Below, piece after piece: positions 1 to 10,951 of a stretch of DNA of 64,000 bases (position 1 is its first letter; each line of letters starts with the position of its first letter). The DNA lies in assembly GCF_024171945.1 (NCBI RefSeq), contig NZ_JAMTCR010000005.1, positions 796,840-860,839 on the forward strand, written 5' to 3'. The notes beneath the pieces are model-generated. The model was not told the DNA's origin. It saw only the letters and a program-made list of their open reading frames with translations, and ran no database searches. Source of the DNA: Actinokineospora globicatena (lineage in GTDB: Bacteria; Actinomycetota; Actinomycetes; Mycobacteriales; Pseudonocardiaceae). Made by a program: the position numbers and the translations under genes.

Positions 1-639
1 GAACTGGGCGCCCAAGCCCGCCGCCGCCAACAGCGGCGAGTGCATGTAGACAATTTGCCTGATGCGTATCGCCGTTTCGCCGACCTCGAGGCCAGCGCGT
101 CCGAAATCAACGTCTACGACACGGGTGTCATCCCGGGGCTGCTTCAGTCGACCGGGTACCTCCAAGCTCTGTTCGCTGAGGCAGAGGGCGTGTGGTGGGC
201 TGCGGACGACACTCAAGCTGAAGACCGCTGGGCCTATCGGATGGATCGCCAGGCGACGATGCTTCGCGAGGGTGATCTCCGCATCATGCGATTCGTCGTC
301 ACCGAGGATGCCTTGCGGGCCAACATGGGTGCCCCGGAGATCATGCGCGAGCAGCTGAACCACCTGCTTGGCCTGCTCGACAAGCTGCCTGACCTCAACA
401 TTCGGGTTCTTCGAGCGGATGCCTACGGCAATCCGTTGCGGGGCTACGGAATGACGATCCTCGGCTTCGGTGAGCGTGGGGCATCGATCGGCTACTCCTC
501 ACCCGTTCTTGGCCCGTCAACTTATTACGACGGCGAACCTGAGACGACGGCTATGATTCGAGCGTTCTACCGGGTGTGGGAAGCGGCTTTGAGTCGCGAA
601 GAGTCCCGCCGGTTGATTCAGCACATCGCGAAGGAGTAA
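1..639 (+). CDS. WhiJ-like regulator with DUF5753 domain, 5' end outside window
   Basis: The frame is open from base 1, so the gene starts before the window; a GTG at 40 is internal. The visible 212 residues are the C-terminal DUF5753 ligand-sensing-type domain, with the family hallmark IPGLLQSTGYLQALF at the start of the conserved part and a trailing amphipathic helix rich in Arg and Glu. Family members carry an N-terminal Xre-type helix-turn-helix, which would lie upstream and cannot be seen. In Streptomyces such WhiJ-like proteins pair with small DUF397 proteins and affect development or act like antitoxins. Two DUF397 genes follow directly, with an AAGGAG ribosome site overlapping this gene's last codons. 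Confidence 0.85.
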   Translation, partial: ELGAQARRRQQRRVHVDNLPDAYRRFADLEASASEINVYDTGVIPGLLQSTGYLQALFAEAEGVWWAADDTQAEDRWAYRMDRQATMLREGDLRIMRFVVTEDALRANMGAPEIMREQLNHLLGLLDKLPDLNIRVLRADAYGNPLRGYGMTILGFGERGASIGYSSPVLGPSTYYDGEPETTAMIRAFYRVWEAALSREESRRLIQHIAKE

Positions 640-644
640 CTCCC

Positions 645-836
645 ATGGTCTCCCAGGTCCGGGACACAGGTTGGTTCAAGAGCAGCTACAGCGGCGCCGC
701 CAACGAGACCTGTGTCGAGGTGCGCCTGACCGACACCGCCGTGCGGGTTCGGGACACGAAGAACCGCACCGCTGGCACCCTCGCCATCACCCCGGCAACC
801 TGGACCGCGTTGGTCACCGGCCTCAAGAACGCCTAG
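645..836 (+). CDS. DUF397 small protein, first copy
   Basis: This encodes 63 residues from ATG 645, chosen because AAGGAG at 631-636 precedes it by 8 bases; an in-frame start further upstream would run into the regulator gene. The protein has the DUF397 signature: an N-terminal W-F-K-S-S-Y-S motif, C-V-E-V in the middle, then V-R-D-T-K and a C-terminal W-T-A-L segment. DUF397 proteins are partners of WhiJ-type regulators (the BldB/AbaA family in Streptomyces) and have been described as toxin-like or regulatory. The biochemical role is unknown. It probably forms one transcript with the upstream regulator. Confidence 0.85.
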   Translation: MVSQVRDTGWFKSSYSGAANETCVEVRLTDTAVRVRDTKNRTAGTLAITPATWTALVTGLKNA

Positions 837-844
837 GAGGTCCC

Positions 845-1021
845 GTGGACACCGGTTGGTTCAAGAGCAGTCGCAGTGCCGCCGCCGAGGCCAACTGTGT
901 GGAGGTCCGCCTAACCCCCACCACCATCGCCATCCGCGACACCAAGAACCGCACCGCGGGCACCCTCTCCCTCCACCCCACCACCTGGGCCGCCTTCCTC
1001 ACCACCACCAAGAACGCCTAG
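845..1021 (+). CDS. DUF397 small protein, second tandem copy
   Basis: This encodes 58 residues from GTG 845, preceded by AGGAGG at 835-840, which itself overlaps the stop codon of the first DUF397 gene. The sequence is a close paralogue of its neighbour (TGWFKSSRS, C-V-E-V-R-L, RDTKNRTAGTL), so the pair looks like a local tandem duplication. The TAG stop shares the four bases CTAG with the stop of the oppositely oriented phosphotransferase remnant at 1018-1895, so the two genes converge with no spacer. The last 22 coding bases before the terminal codons recur at 2083-2104. Confidence 0.82.
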   Translation: MDTGWFKSSRSAAAEANCVEVRLTPTTIAIRDTKNRTAGTLSLHPTTWAAFLTTTKNA

Positions 1022-1895
1022 GCCCGGTCCAGCCGCCAGCGGACGTAGTCCCGGGCCAGTCGCGCCCGCCGAGCCGATCCCTGGCCGTTGCTGACAGCGA
1101 TGTGGGTCCAGAGCCCAGCCACATAGCCCGCCCACGCGGTGAGTCCCCGCTCATCAACACCGGCGAACGTGGAGCGGGCTCTGGCCCACCCCTCAGCCTC
1201 ACTGGGCGTGTGCCCGGCTTCGATCAGTCGCAGCACCATGAACGCGGTGTCGACCCATCGGGCACCCGCACCGGGAACCCGCAGTCGACGACGCGGACGT
1301 CCTCGCCGGGCTCGATGCGGAACTGGTCCCCATGCAGGTCGGTGTGCGACAACCGATCCCCGTCGACCAACTCGGGCACCCGCTCGCCGAGCCGGTCCAT
1401 CGCCCCCACGTCCACCTCCGCCACGACATCAGGCGCCAGCTCGGCGACCTTCGCCCACCAGTCCGTAGGCGCCCACCGCTCTCGCAGCGGCCGCACCCCA
1501 CCCGCCTCGACCCGGGCGATCCGCTCCACCGCCTCCGCCACCAACGGCAGATCCGGTGACCCCGGAGCCAGGCTCGCCGCCCGTCCCGGCACGAACTCGA
1601 ACCCCACGACCAGCCAGTCCGCCCCCACCTCAGCGGCCCCGAGGTCGGCGTGGAACAGCACCCCCGGCGCGATCCCCGCCGCCACCCGATTCCCCACGAT
1701 CTCGTTGCGCAGCCACCGCATCCGCCGGCTGACTCCCGCGACCGCCTTCACAAACGCCCGCTTCCCACCCTCCGCTCGCACCACAACGGCAACGTCACTG
1801 GCGCTGCCCCCATCAGCCGGGCGAGCCTCGACCACCACGCCAACGTGCTGCTCAACGACTGCGCGCACCTGTTGTGGCAAGTCCTCCCACTTCAA
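1018..1895 (-). pseudogene. Aminoglycoside/choline-type phosphotransferase, frameshifted
   Basis: The first frame (1895 down to 1224, 223 residues) has the APH-like fold hallmarks: a lysine in the RAFVKA strand, the D-W-L-V-V-G-F hinge, a catalytic loop S-H-T-D-L-H-G-D and the following V-V-D. It then runs into a short unrelated tail and stops. The missing C-terminal helices (FMVLRLIEAGHTPSEAEGW onward) continue in another frame down to 1018. One base appears to be missing near 1270-1276: adding one restores GFPGAGARWVDTAFMVLRL. The residue after the metal-binding Asp is Cys where relatives usually have Trp. It could be a real pseudogene or a one-base sequence error; the substrate is unknown. 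Confidence 0.75.
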
Positions 1896-2136
1896 CCGGA
1901 GGCTCCTCTCAGTCGGCTCCTACAGAATCCACCCCGGCCAACACTCGGTGGCGGTTCGGCGACCTCCCGCACAGCCAGTGGACGCTCACCGCTTCCATGC
2001 CGACCGCACCCCACCTGGACGATCAGCTTCACCACCCCTCCAGATCCGGTGACCCCGGATCCGGAATGGCCGCCCGTCACTGCGCCTTCCTCACCACCAC
2101 CAAGGACGACCGCAGCACCAGGTAGCGTCGACTCCT
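1896..2136. other. Intergenic region with scraps of neighbouring sequence
   Basis: No convincing gene lies here. The region holds the divergent upstream sequences of the phosphotransferase remnant and rarA. It also contains two exact repeats of nearby coding sequence: 2041-2059 equals 1548-1566 (inside the phosphotransferase), and 2083-2104 equals 991-1012 (the 3' end of the second DUF397 gene). The reading frame over 2083-2125 ends in F-L-T-T-T-K, like the end of a DUF397 protein, so part of it may be a decayed DUF397 copy. Confidence 0.5.
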
Positions 2137-3480
2137 GTGGAACAGGAGTTCGACCTCTTCGGCGCCCCCGCCTCCGCTGATGCTGTCCGGAAAGCGCAGG
2201 CGAACACGCCTCTAGCGGTCAGGATGCGGCCCGCGACCCTTGACGAGGTCCTAGGCCAAGACCATCTCCTCGGCCCCGGCGCCCCCTTGCGTCGCCTCGT
2301 CGAGGGGGCAGCGCCCGCGTCGATCCTTCTCTATGGCCCACCTGGCACCGGTAAAACAACCCTCGCCACCCTGGTCTCCTCCGCCATCGGCCGACGCTTT
2401 GTTGCTCTGTCAGCTCTATCCGCGGGCGTTAAGGAAGTCCGAGCCGTCATCGATGAGGCTCGCAAGCGCCTGACGCACTCCGGTGAGTCCACCGTCCTGT
2501 TCATCGACGAGGTCCACCGCTTCTCGCGCACCCAGCAGGACGCCCTCCTCGGCGCCGTCGAAGACCGCATCGTCCTGCTCGTTGCCGCTACCACCGAGAA
2601 CCCGTTCTTCTCCGTGGTCTCCCCCCTCCTGTCCCGCTCGCTGGTACTCCAACTCCAGCCTCTTACCGACACGGACGTCCAGAAGCTCGTCCGTCGCGCG
2701 GTCGCTGACGAGCGCGGCCTCAACGCCACCGTCACCCTCGATGACGACGCAGAGGCCCACATCGTCCGTCTAGCCGGTGGTGACGCGCGCAGGGCTCTTA
2801 CCGCCCTCGAAGCCGCCGCCGACTCAGCTCTAGCTGCCAACGACGGCTCTATCGACCTCGCCACGGTTGAGGCCACCGTGGACAAAGCCGCGGTCCGGTA
2901 CGACCGACAGGGCGACCAGCACTACGACGTCACCTCCGCGTTCATCAAGTCGATCCGCGGTTCCGACGTCGACGCCGCCTTGCACTACCTGGCCCGCATG
3001 GTCGAGGCAGGCGAAGACCCCCGGTTCATCGCCCGCCGCCTCGTCGTGCACGCCAGCGAGGACGTCGGTATGGCCGACCCGACCGCGCTCCAGGTCTGCG
3101 TCGCCGCCTCCCAGGCCGTCCAGCTCATCGGCATGCCCGAGGCCAGGCTCGCGCTGGCCCAGGCCACGATCCACCTGGCCACCGCGCCCAAGTCCAACGC
3201 CGTCATGGTCGCCTTCGACTCCGCGCTCGCCGACGTCCGCTCTGGCGCTACCGGGCAGATCCCGACCCACCTGCGCGACGGCCACTACGCGGGCGCCAAG
3301 AAGCTCGGCAACGCCACCGGCTACCGCTACCCCCACGACGTGCCGGAGGGGGTCCTCACCCAGCAGTACCCGCCGGACGACCTCCGCGGGCGCGACTACT
3401 ACGAACCCACCCAGCGCGGCGCCGAGCGGCACCTCGCCGACCGGGTGCCCAAACTGCGCCGGGTCATCCGCGGTGAGTAA
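2137..3480 (+). CDS. rarA: Replication-associated recombination AAA ATPase RarA (MgsA)
   Basis: This 447-residue protein is typical in length for RarA/MgsA/WRNIP1. Walker A GPPGTGKT is at residues 67-74, Walker B VLFIDE near 120-125 followed by V-H-R-F, sensor-type TTENP after that, then the MgsA C-terminal tetramerisation domain ([19 protein letters not shown]). RarA acts at stalled forks and single-strand gaps. GTG 2137 is the start because the next residues match the family N-terminus (E-x-x-L-F). Codons ending in T and A are commoner in the first 700 bases than in the rest of the gene. In mycobacteria the homologue also lies upstream of alaS. Confidence 0.95.
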   Translation: MEQEFDLFGAPASADAVRKAQANTPLAVRMRPATLDEVLGQDHLLGPGAPLRRLVEGAAPASILLYGPPGTGKTTLATLVSSAIGRRFVALSALSAGVKEVRAVIDEARKRLTHSGESTVLFIDEVHRFSRTQQDALLGAVEDRIVLLVAATTENPFFSVVSPLLSRSLVLQLQPLTDTDVQKLVRRAVADERGLNATVTLDDDAEAHIVRLAGGDARRALTALEAAADSALAANDGSIDLATVEATVDKAAVRYDRQGDQHYDVTSAFIKSIRGSDVDAALHYLARMVEAGEDPRFIARRLVVHASEDVGMADPTALQVCVAASQAVQLIGMPEARLALAQATIHLATAPKSNAVMVAFDSALADVRSGATGQIPTHLRDGHYAGAKKLGNATGYRYPHDVPEGVLTQQYPPDDLRGRDYYEPTQRGAERHLADRVPKLRRVIRGE

Positions 3481-3581
3481 CCGGTTCGCCCGACACCGCC
3501 ACGCCCGCGCACACTGGTATGGCAACCGGCACGGTAGCCTGGCGCCGATCAAATCCGGGGTCAGGCCAATGAGGAGGGCTC

Positions 3582-4004
3582 GTGACAGCAGGGCAGATCG
3601 CCGCGCTGGTGGCCGCAGGCGCGTTCGTGCTGCTGGTTGTGCTGCTGGGCATCGTGCTGGCCAAGCTCGGCCGCACGCTCGACGAGGCCACCATCGCGAT
3701 CCGCAAGGCGCACGAGAACAGCGACCCGCTGTTCCTCGGCGCCAACACCACGCTCAACCACGTCAACACCCAGCTCGAGCGGGTCGACGGGATCACCGCC
3801 AACGCCCAGGCCGTCACCGGCAACGTCTCGGCGCTGACCTCGGTGTTCACCGCCACGCTCGGCGGTCCGCTGGTCAAGGCCGCCGCGCTGTCCTACGGCG
3901 TCAGCAAGGCCATCCGCGCGCGCCGCAAGGCCAAGGGCGAGATCGAGGGCAAGCACTCCCGTTCCGGCCGCCGCCGCTCCGGGCGCAGGGGAGCCAGGTC
4001 ATGA
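3582..4004 (+). CDS. DUF948 membrane protein
   Basis: This 140-residue protein has one N-terminal membrane segment (about residues 6-26, rich in V, L, A and G), then an amphipathic region resembling the DUF948 family and a strongly basic C-terminal tail (R-R-R-S-G-R-R). It starts at GTG 3582, with GAGGAGG just upstream. DUF948 proteins are small envelope proteins of unknown function, often encoded before alaS in actinobacteria. Its stop overlaps the start of the next gene (ATGA), so the two are translationally coupled. Confidence 0.82.
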   Translation: MTAGQIAALVAAGAFVLLVVLLGIVLAKLGRTLDEATIAIRKAHENSDPLFLGANTTLNHVNTQLERVDGITANAQAVTGNVSALTSVFTATLGGPLVKAAALSYGVSKAIRARRKAKGEIEGKHSRSGRRRSGRRGARS

Positions 4005-4267
4005 TCCGGCGCGTCTTCTGGCTCGGCGTCGGTATCGCCGCTGGAGTCGCTCTCAACCGCAAGGTGAAGCAGACCGCGCACGCGGTCACCCCCGCGGGCA
4101 TCGCGAACAACGTCGGCGACGCCATGCGTGAGCTCGCTGGCGCTATCGGCGCGTTCGGCGCCGACGTGCGCGCGGGCATGGTCGAGCGCGAGGATGAACT
4201 CGCCGACGCCGTCGAGCGCCGCTCTGGCGTCACCCCCGGCGCGCGAGCGCGTAGGGCGAACGGCTGA
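4001..4267 (+). CDS. Small DUF6167-like protein
   Basis: This 88-residue protein starts at ATG 4001 inside the last codons of the DUF948 gene. A short hydrophobic segment near the N-terminus (V-F-W-L-G-V-G-I-A-A-G-V-A-L) is followed by a charged helical region with paired Glu and Asp residues. It resembles the small DUF6167 proteins found between a DUF948 gene and alaS in related actinobacteria. No function is known; membrane association is inferred from the hydrophobic segment. Confidence 0.72.
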   Translation: MIRRVFWLGVGIAAGVALNRKVKQTAHAVTPAGIANNVGDAMRELAGAIGAFGADVRAGMVEREDELADAVERRSGVTPGARARRANG

Positions 4268-4327
4268 CTCTTAGGCCGTTCGCCGCGCACCCGACCGCCG
4301 AACCCTGACAGCTAGAGGACACAGCCA

Positions 4328-6987
<2,660 letters not shown>

Positions 6988-6991
<4 letters not shown>

Positions 6992-7482
6992 AACCCAAGC
7001 CGGACCGGCCCGGAGCCGACGACCCGGGGCGTGGCCGCAGGCTCGCCGTGGACGTCGGCTCCGTCCGCGTCGGCGTCGCCGTGAGCGATCCGACTCCCAT
7101 TCTGGCCACTCCGCTCGTTACGCTGTCCCGCGACGAGCGGTCGGGCAGTGACCTCGACCGGCTCACCGAGCTCGTCGCCGAGCACGAGGTGGTCGAAGTG
7201 GTGGTCGGGTTGCCAAGGACGCTCGCCGCGCGGCACGGCGTTGCCGCGGAGGCCGCGCACGCCTACGCGGTCGCCCTCGCGGCCAAGGTCGCCCCGGTGC
7301 CCGTCCGGCTCGCGGACGAGCGGTTGACCACGGTCGCCGCCACCAGGATGCTCAGCGACCGCGGCGTCAAGGGCAAGCGGCAGCGCGCGGTGGTCGACCA
7401 GGCGGCCGCCGTGGAGATCCTGCAGTCGTGGCTCGACGCCCGCTCGACGGCGCTCGCACGATCTGCGGAGGCGGAATCATGA
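6988..7482 (+). CDS. ruvX: Putative pre-16S rRNA nuclease / Holliday junction resolvase RuvX (YqgF)
   Basis: This 164-residue RNase H-fold protein starts at GTG 6988, overlapping the alaS stop. Acidic active-site positions are visible in [11 protein letters not shown], in A-D-E-R-L-T-T and in the C-terminal V-D-Q-A-A-A-V-x-I-L motif. YqgF proteins process the 5' end of pre-16S rRNA in E. coli; the older resolvase name comes from the fold. The alaS-ruvX-mltG order is the usual actinobacterial one. The stop overlaps mltG (ATGA). Confidence 0.94.
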
Positions 7483-8666
7483 CCGACGAACTCGGCTTCT
7501 TCGAGGAAGACGAGGAGCAGCCCGCCAAGCGCAAGCCGCGCCGCGACCGCAGGCGCGTCAAGCTCGCGGTGTTCGGCCTGGTCCTGCTCGCCATCATCGG
7601 CGGCGGCGTCTGGTACGGCATCCGCACCCTCTCCGGCATCGGCGGCTACGACGACTTCTCCGGCGCGGGCGAGTCCGACGTGGTCGTCGAGGTCAAGGGC
7701 GGCGACAGCACCGGCGTCATCGCCAACCGGCTCAAGGAGGAGGGCGTCGTCGCCAGCGCGCGCGCCTTCACCGAGGCCGCCGAGTCCGAGTCGAAGGTCC
7801 GCGCGATCCAGCCGGGCTTCTACGTCATGCGCACCAAGGTCTCCGGGACCGACGCGGTCGCCAAGATCGTCAACCCGGCCTCCCGGGTGGGGAACCTGCA
7901 GATCAAGGCCGGTACCCAGTTCGACGACGTGACCAGCGGCGCCACTGTGACACCGGGCGTGTACACACTGTTGTCCAAGGCTTCATGCGCCGAGCTCAAC
8001 GGCAAGAGCACCTGCGTTCCCGTCGAGGAGTTGCGCAAGGTAGTGGAATCGGCCGATCTGACCACGCTCGGTGTTCCCGACTGGGCCGTGCCGGACGCGT
8101 CGAAGTCGCCCGAGCCCAAGCGCAAGCTCGAGGGCCTGATCATGCCGGACGTGTACGAGGTCCGGCCGGGGTCGACCGCCGAGGAGCTGTGGAAGAAGCT
8201 CATCGCCGACTCCTCCGCGCTGCTGCAGAGCGTCGGCATGCCCGCGCTGGCCGACGCCACCGGGTTCACCCCGTACCAGATGCTCGTCATGGGCTCCCTC
8301 ATCCAGCGCGAGGCCATCGCGGGCGACTTCTCCAAGGTCTCCCGCGTCACCTACAACCGCCTCGCGAAGACGATGAAGCTCGAGTACGACTCCACGGTCA
8401 ACTACGTCCTGGACCGCCCCGCGATCCGCACACGCCCCGAGGACCGCGCGAAGTCCGGCCCGTACAACACCTACGCGAACACCGGGTTGCCTCCTACCCC
8501 CATCGCAGCGGTGAGCCGAGAGGCCTTAGAGGCGGCGGCTAAGCCTGCCGAGGGGACCTGGGTGTTCTTCGTGCGCTGCCAGAAGGACGGCACGTCGTGC
8601 TTCGCGAACACGCTCGACGAGCACAACGCGAACATCGCCCTAGCGCAGCGCAATGAGGCCTACTGA
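7479..8666 (+). CDS. mltG: Endolytic murein transglycosylase MltG
   Basis: This 395-residue membrane protein cleaves nascent peptidoglycan strands and helps set glycan length. ATG 7479 is chosen over earlier in-frame starts because it overlaps the ruvX stop and GCGGAGGCGG lies just upstream. An acidic then Arg/Lys-rich cytoplasmic stretch (residues 1-27) precedes one membrane segment at about 28-48. The extracytoplasmic YceG/MltG domain contains the catalytic Glu 278 in L-I-Q-R-E-A and the conserved Y-N-T-Y near the end. The 3' end overlaps aroE by 14 bases. Confidence 0.95.
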   Translation: MTDELGFFEEDEEQPAKRKPRRDRRRVKLAVFGLVLLAIIGGGVWYGIRTLSGIGGYDDFSGAGESDVVVEVKGGDSTGVIANRLKEEGVVASARAFTEAAESESKVRAIQPGFYVMRTKVSGTDAVAKIVNPASRVGNLQIKAGTQFDDVTSGATVTPGVYTLLSKASCAELNGKSTCVPVEELRKVVESADLTTLGVPDWAVPDASKSPEPKRKLEGLIMPDVYEVRPGSTAEELWKKLIADSSALLQSVGMPALADATGFTPYQMLVMGSLIQREAIAGDFSKVSRVTYNRLAKTMKLEYDSTVNYVLDRPAIRTRPEDRAKSGPYNTYANTGLPPTPIAAVSREALEAAAKPAEGTWVFFVRCQKDGTSCFANTLDEHNANIALAQRNEAY

Positions 8667-9498
8667 CGTTCGACGGGCAGCCGTCCTCGGCTCGCCTGTC
8701 GCACACTCGCTGTCGCCAGTCCTGCATGGGGCGGCTTTCGAGGCCTTGGGCCTGCCGTGGACCTACGACCGCGTCGAATGCGATGAGGCAGGTCTGCCTG
8801 CTCTGGTTTCCTCTTTGGGTGACGACTGGGTAGGGCTATCGGTCACCATGCCCGGTAAGCGTGCCGCGTTGTCTTACGCCTCAACGGCGACGCCGCGCGC
8901 GGTCGCTGTGGGTGCCGCCAACACTCTTGTCCGTGCCGACGGAGGTTGGCTTGCCGACTGCACGGATGTGGATGGGGTTACCGGCGCCCTTCGTGCCGCC
9001 GACTTCTCTGGCGGTTCGCTGGGTGTGGTTCTTGGGGCAGGCGGAACTGCCTGTGCGGCACTGGCGGCCTTTGCGGACTTGGGGATTACCTCGGCTGTTG
9101 TTGTCGTCCGCGAACCTTCTCGCGCTGGCGAGGCCGTTGACTGCGCTGCCCGCCTCGGGTTGCCGCTAGAGGTGTTTCGTTGGTCCGACACGGACTTCTC
9201 CGCTCTAGCAGCCTCTTGCGCTGTCTTGGTGAACACGGTCCCGCCTGCCGCCACTGAGCCCTTGGTCGCGTCGCTGGCTTCTACCCGCCACCTGCTGGAC
9301 GTCATCTACCACCCGTGGCCGACTCCTCTCGCCACCGCGGTCTCTGAGGCGGGCGGAACTGTCACTACAGGCCTGGACATGTTGCTGCACCAGGCATTCG
9401 GGCAGGTCGTCCACTTCACCGGCCAGTCCGCGCCGCGCGCTGCAATGCGTTCTGCTCTGGTCGCGGCCACCGGTGGGGTCCACGCCCTGCCGATCTAG
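8653..9498 (+). CDS. aroE: Shikimate dehydrogenase
   Basis: This 281-residue enzyme reduces 3-dehydroshikimate to shikimate with NADPH. The substrate-binding motif G-S-P-V-A-H-S-L-S-P is at residues 14-23, the catalytic Lys lies in T-M-P-G-K, and the paired Asp follows in D-C-T-D-V-D-G. A Rossmann glycine motif G-A-G-G-T is near residue 128. It overlaps mltG, as in other actinobacteria, so it is probably translated from the same message. Codon choice is less GC-biased here (many tct, gtt, ctt codons) than in alaS. Confidence 0.95.
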   Translation: MRPTDVRRAAVLGSPVAHSLSPVLHGAAFEALGLPWTYDRVECDEAGLPALVSSLGDDWVGLSVTMPGKRAALSYASTATPRAVAVGAANTLVRADGGWLADCTDVDGVTGALRAADFSGGSLGVVLGAGGTACAALAAFADLGITSAVVVVREPSRAGEAVDCAARLGLPLEVFRWSDTDFSALAASCAVLVNTVPPAATEPLVASLASTRHLLDVIYHPWPTPLATAVSEAGGTVTTGLDMLLHQAFGQVVHFTGQSAPRAAMRSALVAATGGVHALPI

Positions 9499-9608
9499 CT
9501 TTCGCTGGCATATCGGGGAAAGCCTGTCAACCGGTTGTCCCCACCGTATTGAGTGACTGCGGCCCGGACTTCTTTCTCGCTACCGTGGAACGAGAAAGGA
9601 GTTCACCC

Positions 9609-10355
9609 ATGCCGATCCAGTCGTCATTCCCGTTTGTCGCCGCACCGTCGGGTTCCCCGCCAACACGCGTCCCCGCGCTGGCGGCCTTGCTCGCCATCAC
9701 CGCGCTGTGCCTTCCGCTTCCCGCGCTGCTCCACGGAATCGCCCTGTCCACAGTGGCCTTCCCCGCTGGCTACGCCGCCGGTGCCGCAGTCCGCCTGCTC
9801 GTCCCCAGGTACCCGGCCCCCGCCCGGTGGTTCGAGCTACCCACCGCCGCCCTCTGGACCACCCTCGCCGCCACCTGGTTCGCGGACCTCATCCCCACGG
9901 CGTGGCTCCCCGCAATCGCTTTCCTCGCAACCCTCGCCGTCCCCCTGACCGTCCTGGACCTACTCCACCAACGCCTCCCCAACCGCCTAACCCTTCCCGC
10001 CTTCCCCCTCACCTTCGCCCTACTCATCCCACCCGCCCTATCCACCCCCGCCCCCCTACTCCAAGACGCCCTAACCGGCGCCGCAGCCCTATCCGCCTTC
10101 TTCCTCCTCACCAAAACAATCGCCCCCCACTCCCTAGGTGCGGGCGACGTAAAACTGGCCCCCACCCTAGGCCTCTACCTAGGCCCCGGCGGCCCCCTGC
10201 CGCTCCTCTTGGCCCCACTCCTAGCGTCCCTCCTAACCCTCTCCCTCCACCTCCTCCGCCACCCCACCTGGCGCACCCACATCCCTTACGCCCCAGCCCT
10301 CCTAGCCTCAACCTTCGCCCTCTCCCTCCCCACCACCCTCTTACCCACTCCTTGA
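9609..10355 (+). CDS. A24-family prepilin peptidase, integral membrane
   Basis: This 248-residue polytopic protein starts at ATG 9609, preceded by AAAGGAG. The two catalytic aspartates of type 4 prepilin peptidases are in V-L-D-L-L-H-Q-R-L-P-N and G-A-G-D-V-K-L. The N-terminal methylase half seen in E. coli PilD is absent, as usual for actinobacterial and archaeal-type enzymes. It would mature Flp/Tad-type pilins. The gene sits after aroE, the same place as in mycobacteria. The 3' third is strikingly poor in G on this strand, and the gene has a rare TTA leucine codon at 10341-10343. Confidence 0.88.
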   Translation: MPIQSSFPFVAAPSGSPPTRVPALAALLAITALCLPLPALLHGIALSTVAFPAGYAAGAAVRLLVPRYPAPARWFELPTAALWTTLAATWFADLIPTAWLPAIAFLATLAVPLTVLDLLHQRLPNRLTLPAFPLTFALLIPPALSTPAPLLQDALTGAAALSAFFLLTKTIAPHSLGAGDVKLAPTLGLYLGPGGPLPLLLAPLLASLLTLSLHLLRHPTWRTHIPYAPALLASTFALSLPTTLLPTP

Positions 10356-10951
10356 CTCTCGGTCGCCAAAGCTGTCGTTGCCGCCATGGGACCTCTGCCA
10401 CCGCACTCGCGCTTCCCCTGGTTCCGCTTGCCTACTGCCCACCAGCCCTACGAGTACGTCCGCCGCCGAACCCAGTGATCCTGCGGCCACTGTGCTTGCC
10501 GGTCGGCCCCCATGCTCTTTCCGGCGTGGGCCCGACTCTGGTGTGCTAGCTGTGCCGCCACACCGATCCATTGGTCGGCGGCGGTCGTTGTTCGTGGGCG
10601 TGCGGGATGTACCCGGGCAGTGAAACTCGGGCAACTCGACGTCGCTGTCACTCGGCGAGCGAACTCCCGGCCCGTTCGACTTCCCACTCACCCACAGCCG
10701 CCCGATCAGTAACACCACTCGAACCATTCAGCCGCCACGCTGTTTCACAGCCCACACCAACGAAGCCGGGTGCAGACACGCCGCAGATAACGGAACCTGA
10801 GTGCCGTCGGGCCGCTCACCAAGGAAGGCGGGGTGTAAACACGCCGCAGTCCACCGACGCCGAATGCAGACACGCCGCGTGCCACTGGGAGTTGGGTTCT
10901 GCCGAACGGGTAGCTGGCCCCGGCGAAGAGTGCCGAGGCCAGCCAGGTTGA
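10356..10951. other. Gene-free region between convergent genes
   Basis: This nearly 600-base gap between the peptidase and helR has no open frame with a plausible ribosome site or family resemblance. It contains three degenerate copies of a roughly 25-base element between 10762 and 10878, described separately. I see no clear intrinsic terminator for either flanking gene. Confidence 0.6.
10762..10878. repeat. Three degenerate copies of a GTGCAGACACGCCGC-type element
   Basis: Copies lie at 10762-10786, 10824-10849 and 10856-10878. The first two match at about 22 of 25 positions over GAAGcCGG-GTGcAgACACGC and the bases that follow; the third keeps the TGCAGACACGCCGC core. On the opposite strand the units read as GCGGCGTGTYTRCACCC followed by a pyrimidine-rich stretch and TTGGTG. 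They are not a CRISPR array: spacing is irregular and there are only three. Confidence 0.6.

Noticed and set aside
4268..4327. A T-box leader before alaS
   Set aside because: The gap is 60 bases with no specifier hairpin or T-box sequence; tyrS likewise has only 48 bases upstream.
10762..10878. A CRISPR array
   Set aside because: Only three degenerate copies with uneven spacing; no cas genes anywhere in the window.
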